This document shows positions 1 through 11,981 of a stretch of 64,000 nt of DNA, piece by piece. Numbering within the stretch: position 1 is the stretch's first letter; each line of letters opens with the position of its first letter. A program made the translations under genes and the position numbers. The stretch comes from Hydractinia symbiolongicarpus (taxonomy: Eukaryota; Cnidaria; Hydrozoa; Anthoathecata; Hydractiniidae), in the NCBI RefSeq assembly GCF_029227915.1, contig NC_079883.1, positions 2,542,001 through 2,606,000 on the forward strand, written 5' to 3'. The notes beneath the pieces were generated by a model. The model did not search any database. It had not been told where the DNA came from and was given only the letters and a program-made list of their open reading frames with translations.

Positions 1-1
1 A

Positions 2-1264
2 TTGAATGGGCTCACATTGAGTCAAAACCTTATTAGCGAGTATCCGAAGAATCTGTCTGTATACATGCCATCTCTCGTAAGTATTTTGATAAATCAAAAT
101 AAATTGGTTACACTCGAAGCTGATGATTTGATTGGTTATGAAAACATTGAAACACTCGATTTGTATGGAAACAAAATAACGGAGTTACCAGCAGGTTGCT
201 TTAAACATGCACCAAAACTGAAAGAGCTCTTTTTAGAAAAAAATCAGATCAGTAGTATTTCTAAAGATGCGTTTACCGCATTGACAGAGTTGGAGACGCT
301 TAGTTTGGAGAACAACGCTCTCAAAGATGTGGAAGTTGGCACCTTCGATAACCAAAAAAACATGCGAAAAATTTGGTTGAGTGGAAACGACTTAACAAGA
401 ATTCATCCTAACTTGTTTACTTCGTTTTCCTCTATGCTTTTTAAAATGCATTTAAATAATAATAGTTTGACTACACTGGAGCCTGGTACTTTTAAAAACT
501 TGAAGATTGTCGCCCTCGACCTGTCATATAATGGTATAAGCACGATAAAGAAATCTGTCTTCGAAAAAACAGACGTGTTTAGAACATTAAACCTAGAAAA
601 TAACCCAATATCATGTGACTGCCATCTCTATGAAGTTTTTAAAAACTTAAAAGCTCTCCGGCCCAGTGTTTCCGTTACGGGACAGTGTTTCTCTCCAGAA
701 TCTGTGAGAAAGGATTTAATTATGAATGTGGTTGGACCGAACAAGTTGAACTGCACAGTATGCACTTATAGCCCATGTTTAAATGGAGCCACGTGTGTTG
801 TTGTAACCGAAAACTCCTACAACTGTAGCTGTCCTTTTGGATTTCGAGGAAAACATTGTGAGGAGAAAATTATGTGCGCAATTAACCCATGTCACAATAA
901 TGGAACCTGCAATGTTCTTAACTCCACCACTTATAATTGTAGTTGCCTGCTCGGTTATAATGGTAAAGATTGCGAAAATAAGGTGATGTGTGCTATAAAC
1001 CCTTGTCTAAACAATGGCACGTGCGTCGTTTTAAATCCGAAGGAGTATAAATGCAGTTGCGTTGGTAATTTTAAAGGAAATCGTTGTGAGGTTAAAATAG
1101 AAAAGAAGGAGGAGAGTGGCCTTAAAGCTGGTATGATCGCTGCTATTGTATTGATTGTTTTAGCGCTCCTTGCTGTTGTGATTGTGATTGTAGCGTATAG
1201 ACACAAGCATGCCACTGGTACGGAGGCCGAAAAGAAGCCGTTAGCTTCAGCTGTTCGTACCTAA
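2..1264 (+). CDS. LRR-EGF single-pass membrane protein (5' partial)
   Basis: The reading frame is open at the left edge of the window, so the signal peptide and any first LRRs lie outside; the first visible codon (TTG) is not a credible start. About nine LxxLxLxxNxL leucine-rich repeats occupy residues 1-200. An LRRCT cap follows at about 200-250, starting with NPISCDCHL. Three EGF modules at about 254-361 each have six cysteines, with NPC and GTC-type signatures. A hydrophobic transmembrane helix spans about 376-398, and the short cytoplasmic tail (RHKHATG...) is basic, with no recognised motif. The architecture suggests an adhesion or guidance receptor of the Slit/LRR-EGF type at the cell surface. 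The ligand is unknown. A long 3' untranslated stretch follows, without an obvious close AATAAA. Confidence 0.85.
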   Translation: MNGLTLSQNLISEYPKNLSVYMPSLVSILINQNKLVTLEADDLIGYENIETLDLYGNKITELPAGCFKHAPKLKELFLEKNQISSISKDAFTALTELETLSLENNALKDVEVGTFDNQKNMRKIWLSGNDLTRIHPNLFTSFSSMLFKMHLNNNSLTTLEPGTFKNLKIVALDLSYNGISTIKKSVFEKTDVFRTLNLENNPISCDCHLYEVFKNLKALRPSVSVTGQCFSPESVRKDLIMNVVGPNKLNCTVCTYSPCLNGATCVVVTENSYNCSCPFGFRGKHCEEKIMCAINPCHNNGTCNVLNSTTYNCSCLLGYNGKDCENKVMCAINPCLNNGTCVVLNPKEYKCSCVGNFKGNRCEVKIEKKEESGLKAGMIAAIVLIVLALLAVVIVIVAYRHKHATGTEAEKKPLASAVRT

Positions 1265-4200
1265 CTTGTAAATGCAGCATGAATTGAATGGAAAGCGATT
1301 ATGTGAAAAAAAAAACAGCTGAATATTTTGTGAGAAATTTGTCAAATTTCTAGAGTGAATTTATTATAAAATGTGTTACTTGAACATTTGATGAATTTTA
1401 CACCTTCGTTGAATTTTTATGATAAAAGATGGTATTAATTCGCAAAAATTATTAATTATTTTGATGGCTATATAGGGTAAATATTTTCTTTTTCTTTATG
1501 AACTTGTTTCATTTTTTTTTTCTATTGACCGTGTTTTTTCTGATAACCAACCTATTGGACGCGATCCTGTGTCCGCATATTTCCGCGTTTAAACGTAGAG
1601 ATTAAATTTACTTTTAAACAACGAAAATTTCCGTCAGCCAATCAAAATGCTTGAAATGTCCTACCAAGTGGAAATGAGCCTTAAAACAATGTGTTGACTG
1701 TGAGAGAACGTTTATCAACTTCGTTTTATCCCCCTATAGTAACCAATCATAAATCATCGTTGACTGTCCCCCTTAAAAAAACTTTTTTCCACTTTAAGGA
1801 TCTCGGATAAGTTTGTTTTGAAATTTTGTTCTCCCCTTCAGGTTGTTCGCCCATTTTTTTTTTAAGAAACATTTATTTGCAATACAAATGCTGTGCTCTT
1901 CAATTTTGAATTCAAATGTGTACCAAGCGAATTCTTTTTCGATTTAAACGAATTTTAGTTCTGCATTTTTTATAAACAAAGGAAGTTAAAATATTGGACA
2001 AAAGCCAATAAACAGGAAAAATTGATTAGAAACCTCAAATCAACTTTCGTTGTTTCCTTTATTGACGGCGTATTAAAAATTCTGTATCTTAATATTTTAA
2101 ATTATTCTCTTAGTAACTGTGTTAGTACTTTAAATGAAGGACACTTGTATGTGGAGGAAAATTTTACAAAATTTTAAGGGAATAAATTTTTTGCAAAATA
2201 GTAAGATTAGTTAAAATTCGCGAAAATAAGATACAACGAAGATATTGATGAAGTCTTTTCTTTGAGTTCCTAAACAATGATGCAACTTGGTTGTTTAATT
2301 TACGAGGTTTCGAGTTATATTTTTTTAAATTGTAAAATTTTTTGTTAAATTGTAAAATAATTGTTGTCGTTCATAAAATAACTTTATTCCATAAATCTTC
2401 ATTCTTTACACTTCACTGTCTTTCTCCATGATTTGTGTCTTTATGGTACACATACAAATAGCGATTTTTTTTAGGCCTGATACTTGTGAGAAAGAAAGGC
2501 AGGTATTGAACTTTTTATCTAGAAAAATTTCATCGCTAAGAAAACATGACGACAACTTTGCTGGTCAAAATAAAATACATTCTGCGGATATTATTATTTC
2601 GTGGATTGCGTGCAAAAAGTACACGTATATAAATAAATTTTTATGAATAACGGAAACATGTCATCAAATATTTCTGGAAAAATTCCCTTCCTTCGTTTTT
2701 TACTTCGTGTGTATAAAGTTGCCCTCTTTTTCACTAGGAAGAGAGGGTAAGAATTGGCTAATTTTGAATTTTCCTAATTATTTTGCAGGTTATAAGTTTG
2801 ACCAAAATCTGCCAAACTCCTAACCCAGAAGTATTTTCTCGCATCACATCCCATTATCAAAAAGTGAAAACTGACACCTGGGAGCAGGTTAAAAAACTCG
2901 AAAATCACGAAAAAAAATACCCGGAAAGGTAATCTGCAGTCACCCTTAAAAAAACATAGTAAAGCTGACAAAAAAATTGAAATTTTCTGGTAAAAAAAGA
3001 TTTTTTGCAGGGATGGTCAAGTAAGCGGCTATGTATTTAACTTTTGCCTGTGACTAAATTGAAAACACCGTATCAAAATGCACTGGTGAGAACATTGCAG
3101 CGCTGCACACCGACTTTCCCCCAAGTATTCATGTTTTATTGTTCACCCTCGAGCAACTCCAAATCAATAATTTCCATCAATTTCTAAGGTATAGAATAAG
3201 TTGCGAATTCTAGGCGGAAGAAAAAGGTGATCTACACTTTCACAAAACAAAAAAAATGCGAAAAATATCCTCTTACATAATTCAACTAATTTTCGTCCTG
3301 TGTATCTATATTTTCTTCTATTCTGAATTATATTTAACTGTTTAGTTTAACATACCATTGGACAGGTTAATTTCATTGATAACATTCCATTATTCGATTT
3401 CATAACTGTGTAATATTCGACTGTTCGAATTTATAGATAACATTCGACTGCTTGCTCTTTGAAATAAACTATAAATTTATAGTACATTTATAAGTTTAAT
3501 TGGAGAAACTTTCGCGAGAGAAACTTTCGCAAATTTGCGATTTTTCGCCATTTTCGCGAAAGTTTATCTCGCTAAAATGTGCGAGTTTCTTCATTCGCGA
3601 AATTTTCCGAGTTTCTTCATTTGCGAAAGTTTATCCAGTAAGCTATTTTATCATTTTTTACCAAAAACACACAAAATACTTAGAAATCTTATTTCAAGAA
3701 AGAAAATTTATGACATTTTCAATTATGCTAAGAATTGTGATGTTTTTTCTAACTGAAATACTCTTGTTCGCGAAAGTTTATCTCACAAGGTCAAATCTTC
3801 TATGAGGTGAATACGCAACCATTAAAAACAAATTAGGCGTTTTGTGGCTTGAAAATAAACATTATTAAAACAGACTAGTTTCCGCAGGCGAATACGTCAA
3901 ACAAACCGAATTGGTTTGATTAAAAGATCACTTGTAAAATTTTTCACTTTCGTCGTGTGACATTTTTTTCGCGCGGTAGGCATTCCAATGTATTCACACT
4001 GTCTCTACCTAGATGTTGAGATGAACTTTTACATAAGTAGTAAAGTTGCAATGTTAAAGATTGCATTGTTCTTCTACAATGTTGTTTTTCTGTAATTTCA
4101 TGTCTATGTTTGCTTTAATTAGAATCAAAACACAACTTGATATGCATTTGACCTACAAACTCATTGTGGGGCGCCTTGAGCTTTTCTCTCCCATTCAAGG

Positions 4201-4979
4201 AAACGAGGTTGTTTAACGTTGCAATTCTTTTATTCGTTTTTAAATTATTTTAACGGGGCAGCTCCTATTACGCAGTCGTAGCGTCAGTATATCATAGGTT
4301 TAGAAGAGCTCTGGGAACGAGGATGACATGCCCTATCACTTTAAAAATCACTCAAGTTGCTTTGTATTAAGATTTAAATAACAAGGGAGGAGAAAACCCG
4401 TCTTTCGTTTAGAAGACAGGTTGAACATCAGGATTATTAACTTTGTCTCCAAGACTTTTTGTTTCTTTTGACTTATTTTAGGTGTTAAAGGCTTGAGGCT
4501 GGTAAAATTTTCTTCTTACTTTTTTGGTGATATAGTTTTTGTTCTGAGTCTCAACCTTGCTGGTACGGATTGTTTCACACAAACCTATAAAAAGGAAATT
4601 TTATTTGCTGCTTCGCTAATTTTTTTCTTATTGTGAAAATTACTTCCCTCCAAGGTAAATATTTTCAGTTATTTTACCAAAATTTTAAAAAATAAATCCC
4701 CACAACTTTTTCCTCACTTCTCCCTGAAGTGAAAAGTTTTCGATCAGTGCGCGTACTTGTAAATCAGCGATACAAAATGTAGACCCCGCCCACACCCGCC
4801 TCCACCCGCCCCTCCTCCATCATTTAATCAGTCGCACCGCAGTGCGAGATTCCACTTTTCCTGAATTTCATTTCGGCCCCATGTAAACGGCCTCCAATCT
4901 TTTATACCAAAAATGAAGTCAAGATTCCCAGCAAAATTGGATAAATATGCTATTGTAATCTGGATATATTTAGATTAAG
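1265..4979. other. Intergenic, AT-rich, no gene seen
   Basis: This 3.7-kb stretch holds only short spurious reading frames. It probably begins with the 3' UTR of the LRR-EGF gene; AATAAA occurs at about 2007 and 2182, far downstream. A foldback element with TTCGCGAAAGTTT motifs lies at about 3498-3790. A half-site of the CCTCGTTCCCAGGG element family occurs near 4308-4325. Confidence 0.5.
3498..3790. mobile_element. Foldback/MITE copy, GGAGAAACTTTCGCGAG family
   Basis: The left end reads GGAGAAACTTTCGCGAG, followed by repeated TTTCGC/GCGAAAGTTTATC motifs in both orientations and a right end with GCGAAAGTTTATCTC. The same left end and internal motifs occur in the element at 63064-63628, so this is a dispersed non-autonomous family. 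The exact right boundary and target duplication are not clear. Confidence 0.55.
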
Positions 4980-5375
4980 ATGATATTAGCCAGTTTGTGT
5001 GCTTTTATGTGTATCATATCCTACAGTAATTCACACAACACTTCATATTCTCCTTCGCAACACATACTCAGCAAAAAACTTGAAACACAGCCAGTACAAC
5101 ATCCTTCGAACACACCAAACATTTCATCAAAGAACGTGTTGTGTTTGTGTAATCCTTGTCTTAATAACGGATCGTGTATATCCATGAGTAGCTGGACAGA
5201 TTATAACTGCAACTGTAGTGACGAATTCGAAGGAAAGAATTGTGAAAAGTTCAAAACTTGGAAAGTTGTTAAAATATCAAGCAGTATGATTCTTATTGCT
5301 GGTATCCTTGCAGTTTTAGCCATGATGGCAATTTTAGCTATGTATTTTGGATATTTATATTTAAGTAGACTTTGA
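4980..5375 (+). CDS. Small single-EGF transmembrane protein
   Basis: A 131-residue protein. An N-terminal hydrophobic signal (about residues 1-16) is followed by a Ser/His/Asn-rich spacer, one EGF module (about 54-88), a basic juxtamembrane stretch (FKTWKVVK) and a transmembrane helix (about 100-125) that ends almost at the C-terminus. The EGF holds NPCLNNGSC and EFEGKNC signatures with normal spacing, plus one extra cysteine between C1 and C2 (CLCNPC). Signal, single EGF and TM is the layout of membrane-tethered EGF-type growth factors. The module is most like the third EGF of the LRR-EGF protein 3.7 kb upstream on the same strand, so partial duplication from that gene is plausible. A TATA-like TATATTTA lies just before the start. 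Receptor and function are unknown. Confidence 0.7.
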   Translation: MILASLCAFMCIISYSNSHNTSYSPSQHILSKKLETQPVQHPSNTPNISSKNVLCLCNPCLNNGSCISMSSWTDYNCNCSDEFEGKNCEKFKTWKVVKISSSMILIAGILAVLAMMAILAMYFGYLYLSRL

Positions 5376-5461
5376 TGTGATTTATACCTTATGGCAAACA
5401 AAAGGACAATTTCACTGTGAAATGTGGAAATCTATAAATAGGATTGTTTAGTACAGCGCAA

Positions 5462-5858
5462 TCTATATAATAATACGCCAGTTCCGTGTGTCTGTAACAG
5501 GCAAAGTAGATATGTTTTTTAACCGCGTGGGTAACTAGGGACCACCTGGGACCAATTTGGGTAATTTTCCCAAACCTGGGTCCCCAAATCCGTTTCGGAA
5601 TGTACGGGTTTATGACGTCATCAAAAAACCTTTAAATCTCAATATTTCCGTAACCGTTGGTCAAAAGTAAATGATCCTATACATTTTCTTGATCAGCGTT
5701 TCAAGATCTATACGATGAAGGCAACAGGCATACACATTTCTGAAAAAAAACATTTTGTGTTCTGACATGTCTCTGCTGACGTCATCAAAATTTAAATGAC
5801 GGTTGTTTTTCTCTGTTATCCTGCCTAAGTGGATTTTTCCACGGGCCTTATCGACTAG
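5462..5858 (+). mobile_element. Non-autonomous Helitron-like element (type B, long form)
   Basis: The 5' end TCTATATAATAATACG follows an A. The 3' end has the hairpin GTGGATTTTTCCAC and then CTAG followed by T. This fits the Helitron rules 5'-TC ... hairpin ... CTRR-3' with insertion between A and T. At 397 bp it is longer than the ~120-145-bp type-B copies elsewhere in the window and holds a GACGTCATCAAA-rich interior. No Rep/helicase coding is present. Confidence 0.65.
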
Positions 5859-7648
5859 TAAAGAAATATTAAAGACAGAAAGAAGGAATAACAATCAGGA
5901 TGCACTAAATTTAAATTCTACATCAAAACAAAACTAACCGTTTTACAAAGAAACGTGGTGAAGGTTTGTCCCATTTGGTTGCATTTTCTGCTATAGCGGG
6001 AAGAGTTGAGTTAATTCTGTTCGCGCCTGCGCACTGTGATAAAATTAAAAATTTAGTCTAAGTGCGCACGCGTTAAGAAAGAAAGCCTTTTGCTTTATCT
6101 CGGGAAATGTAGTCAGGATACAAAGGAGCCTGTAATGTTAACATAACAGATATTGCTGTACATTCTACACCAAACAGAGATTAGATGGTTTTCTATGTTA
6201 CCGAGTGCGCTCTCCAACAGGAGGGAACAATGCGCTTCACAAGCGATAGAGTAGATTTATTCTGACCAGCTCATTGCCACGTATTGTAACACTGGGTGAC
6301 ATTTAAAAATATTTTATTCACACAATGTTATAAAAAATAAAGGACGTCCTGCGGATTTTCTGTTTATGAAACCATTTGTCGACAAATTTATTTAAACGTG
6401 CATAACAGACTATTTTCATATGGGCGTTATAATTGCAAAAATTGTGAGGTCAACAAAGTTAAAAGCAAGTGAATTAATATGAAGGCTGTTTGCATAACAA
6501 TACGACAAATATTTTAAATATGATGTAACGTCTCCACAGAAGAGAACTGAGAACTGTATATTTTATGCTAAAATACGTTGATTAAAATCGACATTTACAG
6601 ACTTAGAATATTTTAATATAGAATATTTTAACAGAATATTTTAATTGTCAAATTTAAATTTTAAGTCTCAAATTTATTTAAGCTGGTTGTGTCCTATTTC
6701 CTGAAAAAATTGCAGGTTATATTTACAGACATTTATGTGCTTGCAGATATTCAACCAAAATATGATGTACCGTAAATGGGGGATTGAACGCCCTTGAAAC
6801 ATTAAATCATCCTGTTTATTTGTACAGAATAGGATGTTTTTTAAAAAAGGTGTGTCGGGGATTGATCTGATAACTTATGTCCGTATTACAATAAACACTT
6901 AAAAAGCATATTTATTGAGACGTGGGAGTTCGCGTGGTTGAGGTTTTAGCCATGGGGTTTATTTGAGCATGGGGGCTTATTCCAAAATAGCCGTTTAATC
7001 GACCATTTAAACTACATTAAGTTTAGGTTCGAGAAAGCGTGCACTATTTTTCTCAGGTTACGACCTTCAACAACTACGCAAAGCGATTTTCCATCGCACT
7101 ATACATTGCATTGTCTTTTTAATGACCAATGCGATACGAAATCCTGCTCATTTGCGATGAAAAAGGAAAAAAGATTTTTTTATTTAGTCAGATATACATA
7201 AGTTTTGAAATGTGACAGATGGCAGTTCTGTTCACCCTTCCTTGGTTTTTTTTCTAAAGTTTTTTTTCCAAATTTTCCTGTACTAAATTTAATTCATGTC
7301 GCTTAACATTTTTATATGAGAAAAAGTATAAAAAGGATGCAGTTTTAATAATGGTTTTAATAACAATATATTAATTGATACCCACATATAAATGCTTTCA
7401 AAGAATGTCATTCTTACATAACGTTACTATAGTCAAGAGAGAGAATTTAATAATGTTGACACTTTAGTAATAAAAATTTAATTAAATTATATGTGATTAA
7501 TCAACTAATTATTTTTATATTCGCTTAAATTGATTCAGCGTCAGGTCGTTAACCCGTCGTAACCTTGCTAAATGCTTTAAGTTTCTTTTCAAAATATGCA
7601 AAGTCAATTAAATACATTAAATAAATGAGGAGAGAAAATCAACACAAG
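5859..7648. other. Intergenic; presumptive upstream region of 7TM receptor 1
   Basis: No gene is visible. A fragment beginning ACCGTAAATGGGGGATTGA near 6771 resembles a dispersed repeat near 36694 (ACCGTAAATGACGGATTAAG) and is probably an old element end. The last ~300 bp before the receptor are AT-rich without a clear TATA box. Confidence 0.45.
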
Positions 7649-10216
7649 ATGATAAAGAACTTCAAATCTATTACATTGCTTTACCTTGTGTTGGCATCCA
7701 TAACAGTTGCATTTGAAGAAGAGAAATTCCCTTGGAAAAGTTTTTTTAAAAAGACAGGAATTTCGGATGTTGATAAGTATCTGTGTTCAAGCAATACTAC
7801 ATTTCCTCGTCGCTGTAAATGCAATGAAAACTGTTGGGCTTTCAACAAATGCTGCATTGACAAACTGTGGAACGAAACTGACCCGATTCCGTTACATGAA
7901 TATTTAAGTCGATTTATTAAAAGAAGCAAGTTATCTATAAATCAGATGAATAGATTGCAAAACACCAGTATTCTTGGAAAATCAAACGTGTTTAGTTCCA
8001 TCTCAACATGTACAGACATGTCAAAGATAAAGAATGTTCAAGGTTGTTTAAACAAAAATAACAGCACCTCTGTGGAATATTTAGTACCAGTAGAAGGGGC
8101 AGATGGTTACGTGTACAAAAACATCTTTTGTGCAAACTGCAACAATGTAAAAAGTTTTCAATTCGTTAGTATTAATTTAATATGTTTAGGTGTTGATATT
8201 CCGACGTATGAAGACTTAATAAACCACCAAGATTGCCATATAAGTGTGGACACAGCAAATAAGGAGAGATATATAGAAAACAGGTGTGATAATTGTCGCA
8301 ATGAAAATAAAAAAACTTTTGAATTATGCAAGGCTTTTAATGGACGGGAAGTAAACAACCCAGATGATTATAAAAATTGCAGAAAATATGTCTTTCGACT
8401 TCCACAAAGAACATCTACATTTTTTCCTATAATCAAAATTAAAAACATTGAAGATTTTTTTATTTCGTACAATAAACAACATGATTTCTACTTAACTGCT
8501 ACAAAATCATGTTATGGTAACAAAATATTTGATATGGTTAAACAAGCTTGCGTTAAAACATTTTGTCCTCTAGAATACACTAGAGTTGATAACACTTGTG
8601 TTAGAAAAAACAAAATATCCGTTGCAGCAAATACAAATCCAATGGGCACGAGTTGGACGATGGAAAATATATCAATTTATATTATTTTAAAGAAAAAAGA
8701 GCTCGATTTTCAAATCGACCCTCAACTGGCAAAGAATATGATAAAAAACTACACCAACTTGGATGTGAATAATTTTATCCAGAAAGAAGATGAAATCGTC
8801 TATACGCAATACAGGCGAAATATGAGCCACAGTTTCAACATCACAAAAGCATTGTCTGCCATGCCGCACTATGACATGAAAATATTTTTAACAAGCGGAA
8901 CACCTATCTATCTTCCAGTCAACAAGACGTTTTTCCCTGTCTTAAGATTCCCCAACAACAGTTTGTGCGCTCGACCAGAGTTGGTCGAAAAGAAAAAGTT
9001 AATTAATTTTCAGTTATACAATGCTTTACAATTAACCAACACAACTGGCAATACAAGTTTCTTTATTTCAATTTCAAAAGAAGGAATATTTCGCATGGAA
9101 TACTTATGCAAAGAATTCTTTTTGAAAACAAATTGTTTGTTGACTGACGTAACTCAAAAATTTATGATAACGTCGAACCTTACTTTAAAGATTGAAGGAG
9201 AGAAGAGATTTTATTCGCCATCAGAATATACGCTGATTGACAAAAGTGTTGCTGTTTGTGTTAATAACCAAAACATGCCACCAACCACACAGCATGTTAA
9301 TGCACCACCATGGCAAGCTACTGTGAAAGACGTCTTATTTAAAGAATTTATAATTGGAACTTCAATAAGCATCATATGTTACATTTGGTTGCTGCATAAA
9401 ATTATTAAAAACTGCAGCTGTTATGTGGCGCAGCAGAATATGGCAGCTTTGTGTTTTTCTCTACTTGTTTCTGACAGTTTGTTTTTCCTTCACGTTGTTC
9501 AATTTCAAAGAATTAAGAATTATTGTTGGACAATAGCTGTAATTCTTCATTGGTTATTTCTCGTCACGCATATGCTTGTTGTCGTAATTGCTTACGAGTT
9601 TTTGATGACATTTCGTCAGAAAATGAATGTCCAACAATCCAAGAGTAACAAGCGTTTTATGAAGTATTGTATATTTGCGACATTGCTGCCCGCTTCTCTT
9701 GTTACCATATTAGCTGCAACAGATAAGTACCATGTTCTACAAATTGGTTATGGCAGTGTTGAAAGTATTTGCTGGATTGAAAACATGTACGCCCGGTTGT
9801 TTTCCTATATTGTACCGTTTGTTTCTGTTTGTTTCTTTGCTTCAGGAGCACTTCTTATTGCAGTCAGAAATATTCAAATTGTAAAGAAAAACTGTGCAAT
9901 GGCAATGAATGGGACAATGAATGATGGCAACAAAACAGCTAAACTTGCTTTGAAATTGATTGTTATTCTTGGCATTGTTGAAGTGATTGGTATCATTCAA
10001 ATTGCCAAAGACAATTTATCAGAAAAAGAGCAAATTTTTAATGCTGTTTTTCAACTAATTTACAACACATTGAGAAGTTTCAAAGGACTTCTATGGTTAG
10101 TAACTGCATATTATACACGACCAAGGGATTTGCAAAAGAGATTTTTGTCAAGAATATCTGGAAGAAAAAATAGCTTCACATTGCAGAAACCAACGGAACA
10201 AAGAACAAAACTTTAA
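7649..10216 (+). CDS. Somatomedin-B / adhesion-like 7TM receptor, copy 1
   Basis: A single-exon gene of 855 residues. I chose the ATG at 7649, not the in-frame ATG at 7625, because it aligns with the start of copy 2 and begins a signal peptide (MIKNFK then a hydrophobic run). A somatomedin-B-like cysteine knot (CKCNENCWAFNKCC) lies at about residues 46-71. A large N-glycosylation-rich ectodomain follows. Seven hydrophobic helices run from about 563 to 840; the last contains SFKGLLWLVTAYYT, like secretin/adhesion/Methuselah-class TM7. No GPS cleavage motif (paired W/C before TM1) is visible, so it is probably an uncleaved adhesion-like receptor. Ligand and G protein are unknown. The tail after YYTRP differs from copy 2. 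ATTAAA at 10356 is a possible poly(A) signal. Confidence 0.85.
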   Translation: MIKNFKSITLLYLVLASITVAFEEEKFPWKSFFKKTGISDVDKYLCSSNTTFPRRCKCNENCWAFNKCCIDKLWNETDPIPLHEYLSRFIKRSKLSINQMNRLQNTSILGKSNVFSSISTCTDMSKIKNVQGCLNKNNSTSVEYLVPVEGADGYVYKNIFCANCNNVKSFQFVSINLICLGVDIPTYEDLINHQDCHISVDTANKERYIENRCDNCRNENKKTFELCKAFNGREVNNPDDYKNCRKYVFRLPQRTSTFFPIIKIKNIEDFFISYNKQHDFYLTATKSCYGNKIFDMVKQACVKTFCPLEYTRVDNTCVRKNKISVAANTNPMGTSWTMENISIYIILKKKELDFQIDPQLAKNMIKNYTNLDVNNFIQKEDEIVYTQYRRNMSHSFNITKALSAMPHYDMKIFLTSGTPIYLPVNKTFFPVLRFPNNSLCARPELVEKKKLINFQLYNALQLTNTTGNTSFFISISKEGIFRMEYLCKEFFLKTNCLLTDVTQKFMITSNLTLKIEGEKRFYSPSEYTLIDKSVAVCVNNQNMPPTTQHVNAPPWQATVKDVLFKEFIIGTSISIICYIWLLHKIIKNCSCYVAQQNMAALCFSLLVSDSLFFLHVVQFQRIKNYCWTIAVILHWLFLVTHMLVVVIAYEFLMTFRQKMNVQQSKSNKRFMKYCIFATLLPASLVTILAATDKYHVLQIGYGSVESICWIENMYARLFSYIVPFVSVCFFASGALLIAVRNIQIVKKNCAMAMNGTMNDGNKTAKLALKLIVILGIVEVIGIIQIAKDNLSEKEQIFNAVFQLIYNTLRSFKGLLWLVTAYYTRPRDLQKRFLSRISGRKNSFTLQKPTEQRTKL

Positions 10217-10805
10217 TATTGCAGCTTTTATTTTAATGTATAGACTCAAATTCAAATGATTATAATTTATTTATTTATTTATATTTATTCATATTTATTT
10301 ATTATTTATTTAAAAAATGTAAAAGAAAAATACTAACAGATCTTTGACATGATTTATTAAATTGATGTAGGGGTAGCAGCTTTTTATAAGGCGCAAGTAC
10401 TGTTTTTTCAGAAAAGAGATTTAGTTTAATTCAGTCATTTGAAGCTACCGTAACTTCATTCTATGATCCCTTCCTCATAAAAATTAGCAATATAATAATG
10501 GGAAAAGAAGAAACTATATTAATCTTAAATTTTAATATAGGAAGTCTTAAATATATTCTGTAATGGTGTTGGAGGTCGTTGCAGCCCAAATAATGTCAGG
10601 TTTCTGCTGCTGATTTCGTCTTTGACAGCACAAGAGGTGCTCCTGAAATTATTGTGACAGGAATGTCTACTAACAAGTAAAGTTTCAGGCTGGTGTGACA
10701 GGATTATATTATGAATTAATTGGGAATTACGTTGAGTTTAAGTAGCCTGAGAGGTTGATTTTTATTTGGTTTGACAATAGATAGTATTGACTTTTAGTAT
10801 AGTAC

Positions 10806-10865
10806 TATTCGTTAACCCGTGGTAAAAGCCACGGGAATTCGCCCAGTGTACATATTTTCCGCATA
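10806..10865 (-). mobile_element. Degenerate Helitron-like 3' end
   Basis: On the minus strand the sequence contains the hairpin CCGTGGCTTTTACCACGGG followed by TTAACGAATAG, close to the family 3' end hairpin-TTAACGACTAG but with CTAG mutated. The remainder of the element is not recognisable. Confidence 0.4.
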
Positions 10866-11981
10866 CGGTAGACGTCCGTTAATTCGAACACGCAAGGGAT
10901 TAAATTGTTTGTTCGAATTAACGAATGTTCGGATTATCGAAAGTTCAGAAAAAACAAGAATTTTAATAAACGTTTAAAGGTTTTATGCTAATATAACTTT
11001 ATTACAACTTTAATACAACTTTTTATAAAAATCTTTTACCGTTGCTTGGCATGCTGGTAAACTACGATAAGTTTATCTAAAGAGATAAACAACAAATACT
11101 ACCAAGACAAAAGCAAAAAAATTCTAGTATGTTGTAGTACAAGTGAGACCCAAGCATCTATCCCTGCACACAGTCTAAAATTGTAAGGTAAAAACATTCT
11201 TGTGCTCAGAGCTCTTTGAAATAAATAAAAAGTTTCGATCTCAAAGAGGGGGATTCCGTTATTATAAAAGTTATTGGGGGAAGGCGAAATCCGCCCCTCC
11301 TGGTCATAAAAGTTCGAAAAACCCCGGACCGAATAGGGTTAAGTGGGAAAGAAAAAAACAAGAGGCCTTCATTTTACCTATATTTTGAACCGCAAAAGAA
11401 ACAACATGAAAAGGAACAAATAAAGAGCTTGCCGGCGCTTTTTATGACGTTTGAATTCAGCAAATCATAAATCGACTACGAATTAACTTCAGTTTACATT
11501 TCTCTTAGCAATAATTTAGCAATAATTTTTCATTTAGGAGAATTAAAATTTGAAAACATCGTAAGCAGAACGTTCTAATATGTTCGGAATACACCGGATC
11601 GAATAGGAGTAATCCTTATATATGGTTAGAAAACGTGACAATATCTTTATCATAACATGTAACAACGTATAAAAAATAAATATTAAGACACAAAAACTTT
11701 TAGAAAATAAAAAAGACAAACAAAATGACCCTCATAATAACCACCATTAAAATACATCGTCCACCAAGCATGCTGCCATCGCTAGAACTTCACGTTGTAT
11801 CAATTAACAGAACGGATCATAAAGCGTACGGGAGGTTAAAATTAACATGGCGTAGTCAAATTTTACGGCTTATTTGTTGTTTTTCGTAAAAAGGTATTAA
11901 TTATTTTTTTTAATTTTGAAATAATTATTTATTAGGTATAACATAAAGTACAAATATACAGGATTCAGGTATTATAAATAA

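Noticed and set aside
10870-11640. pogo/Tigger-like transposon suggested by GTCCGTTAATTCGAAC and GGACCGAATAGGG sequences
   Set aside because: Terminal repeats could not be paired into defined ends and no transposase is present.
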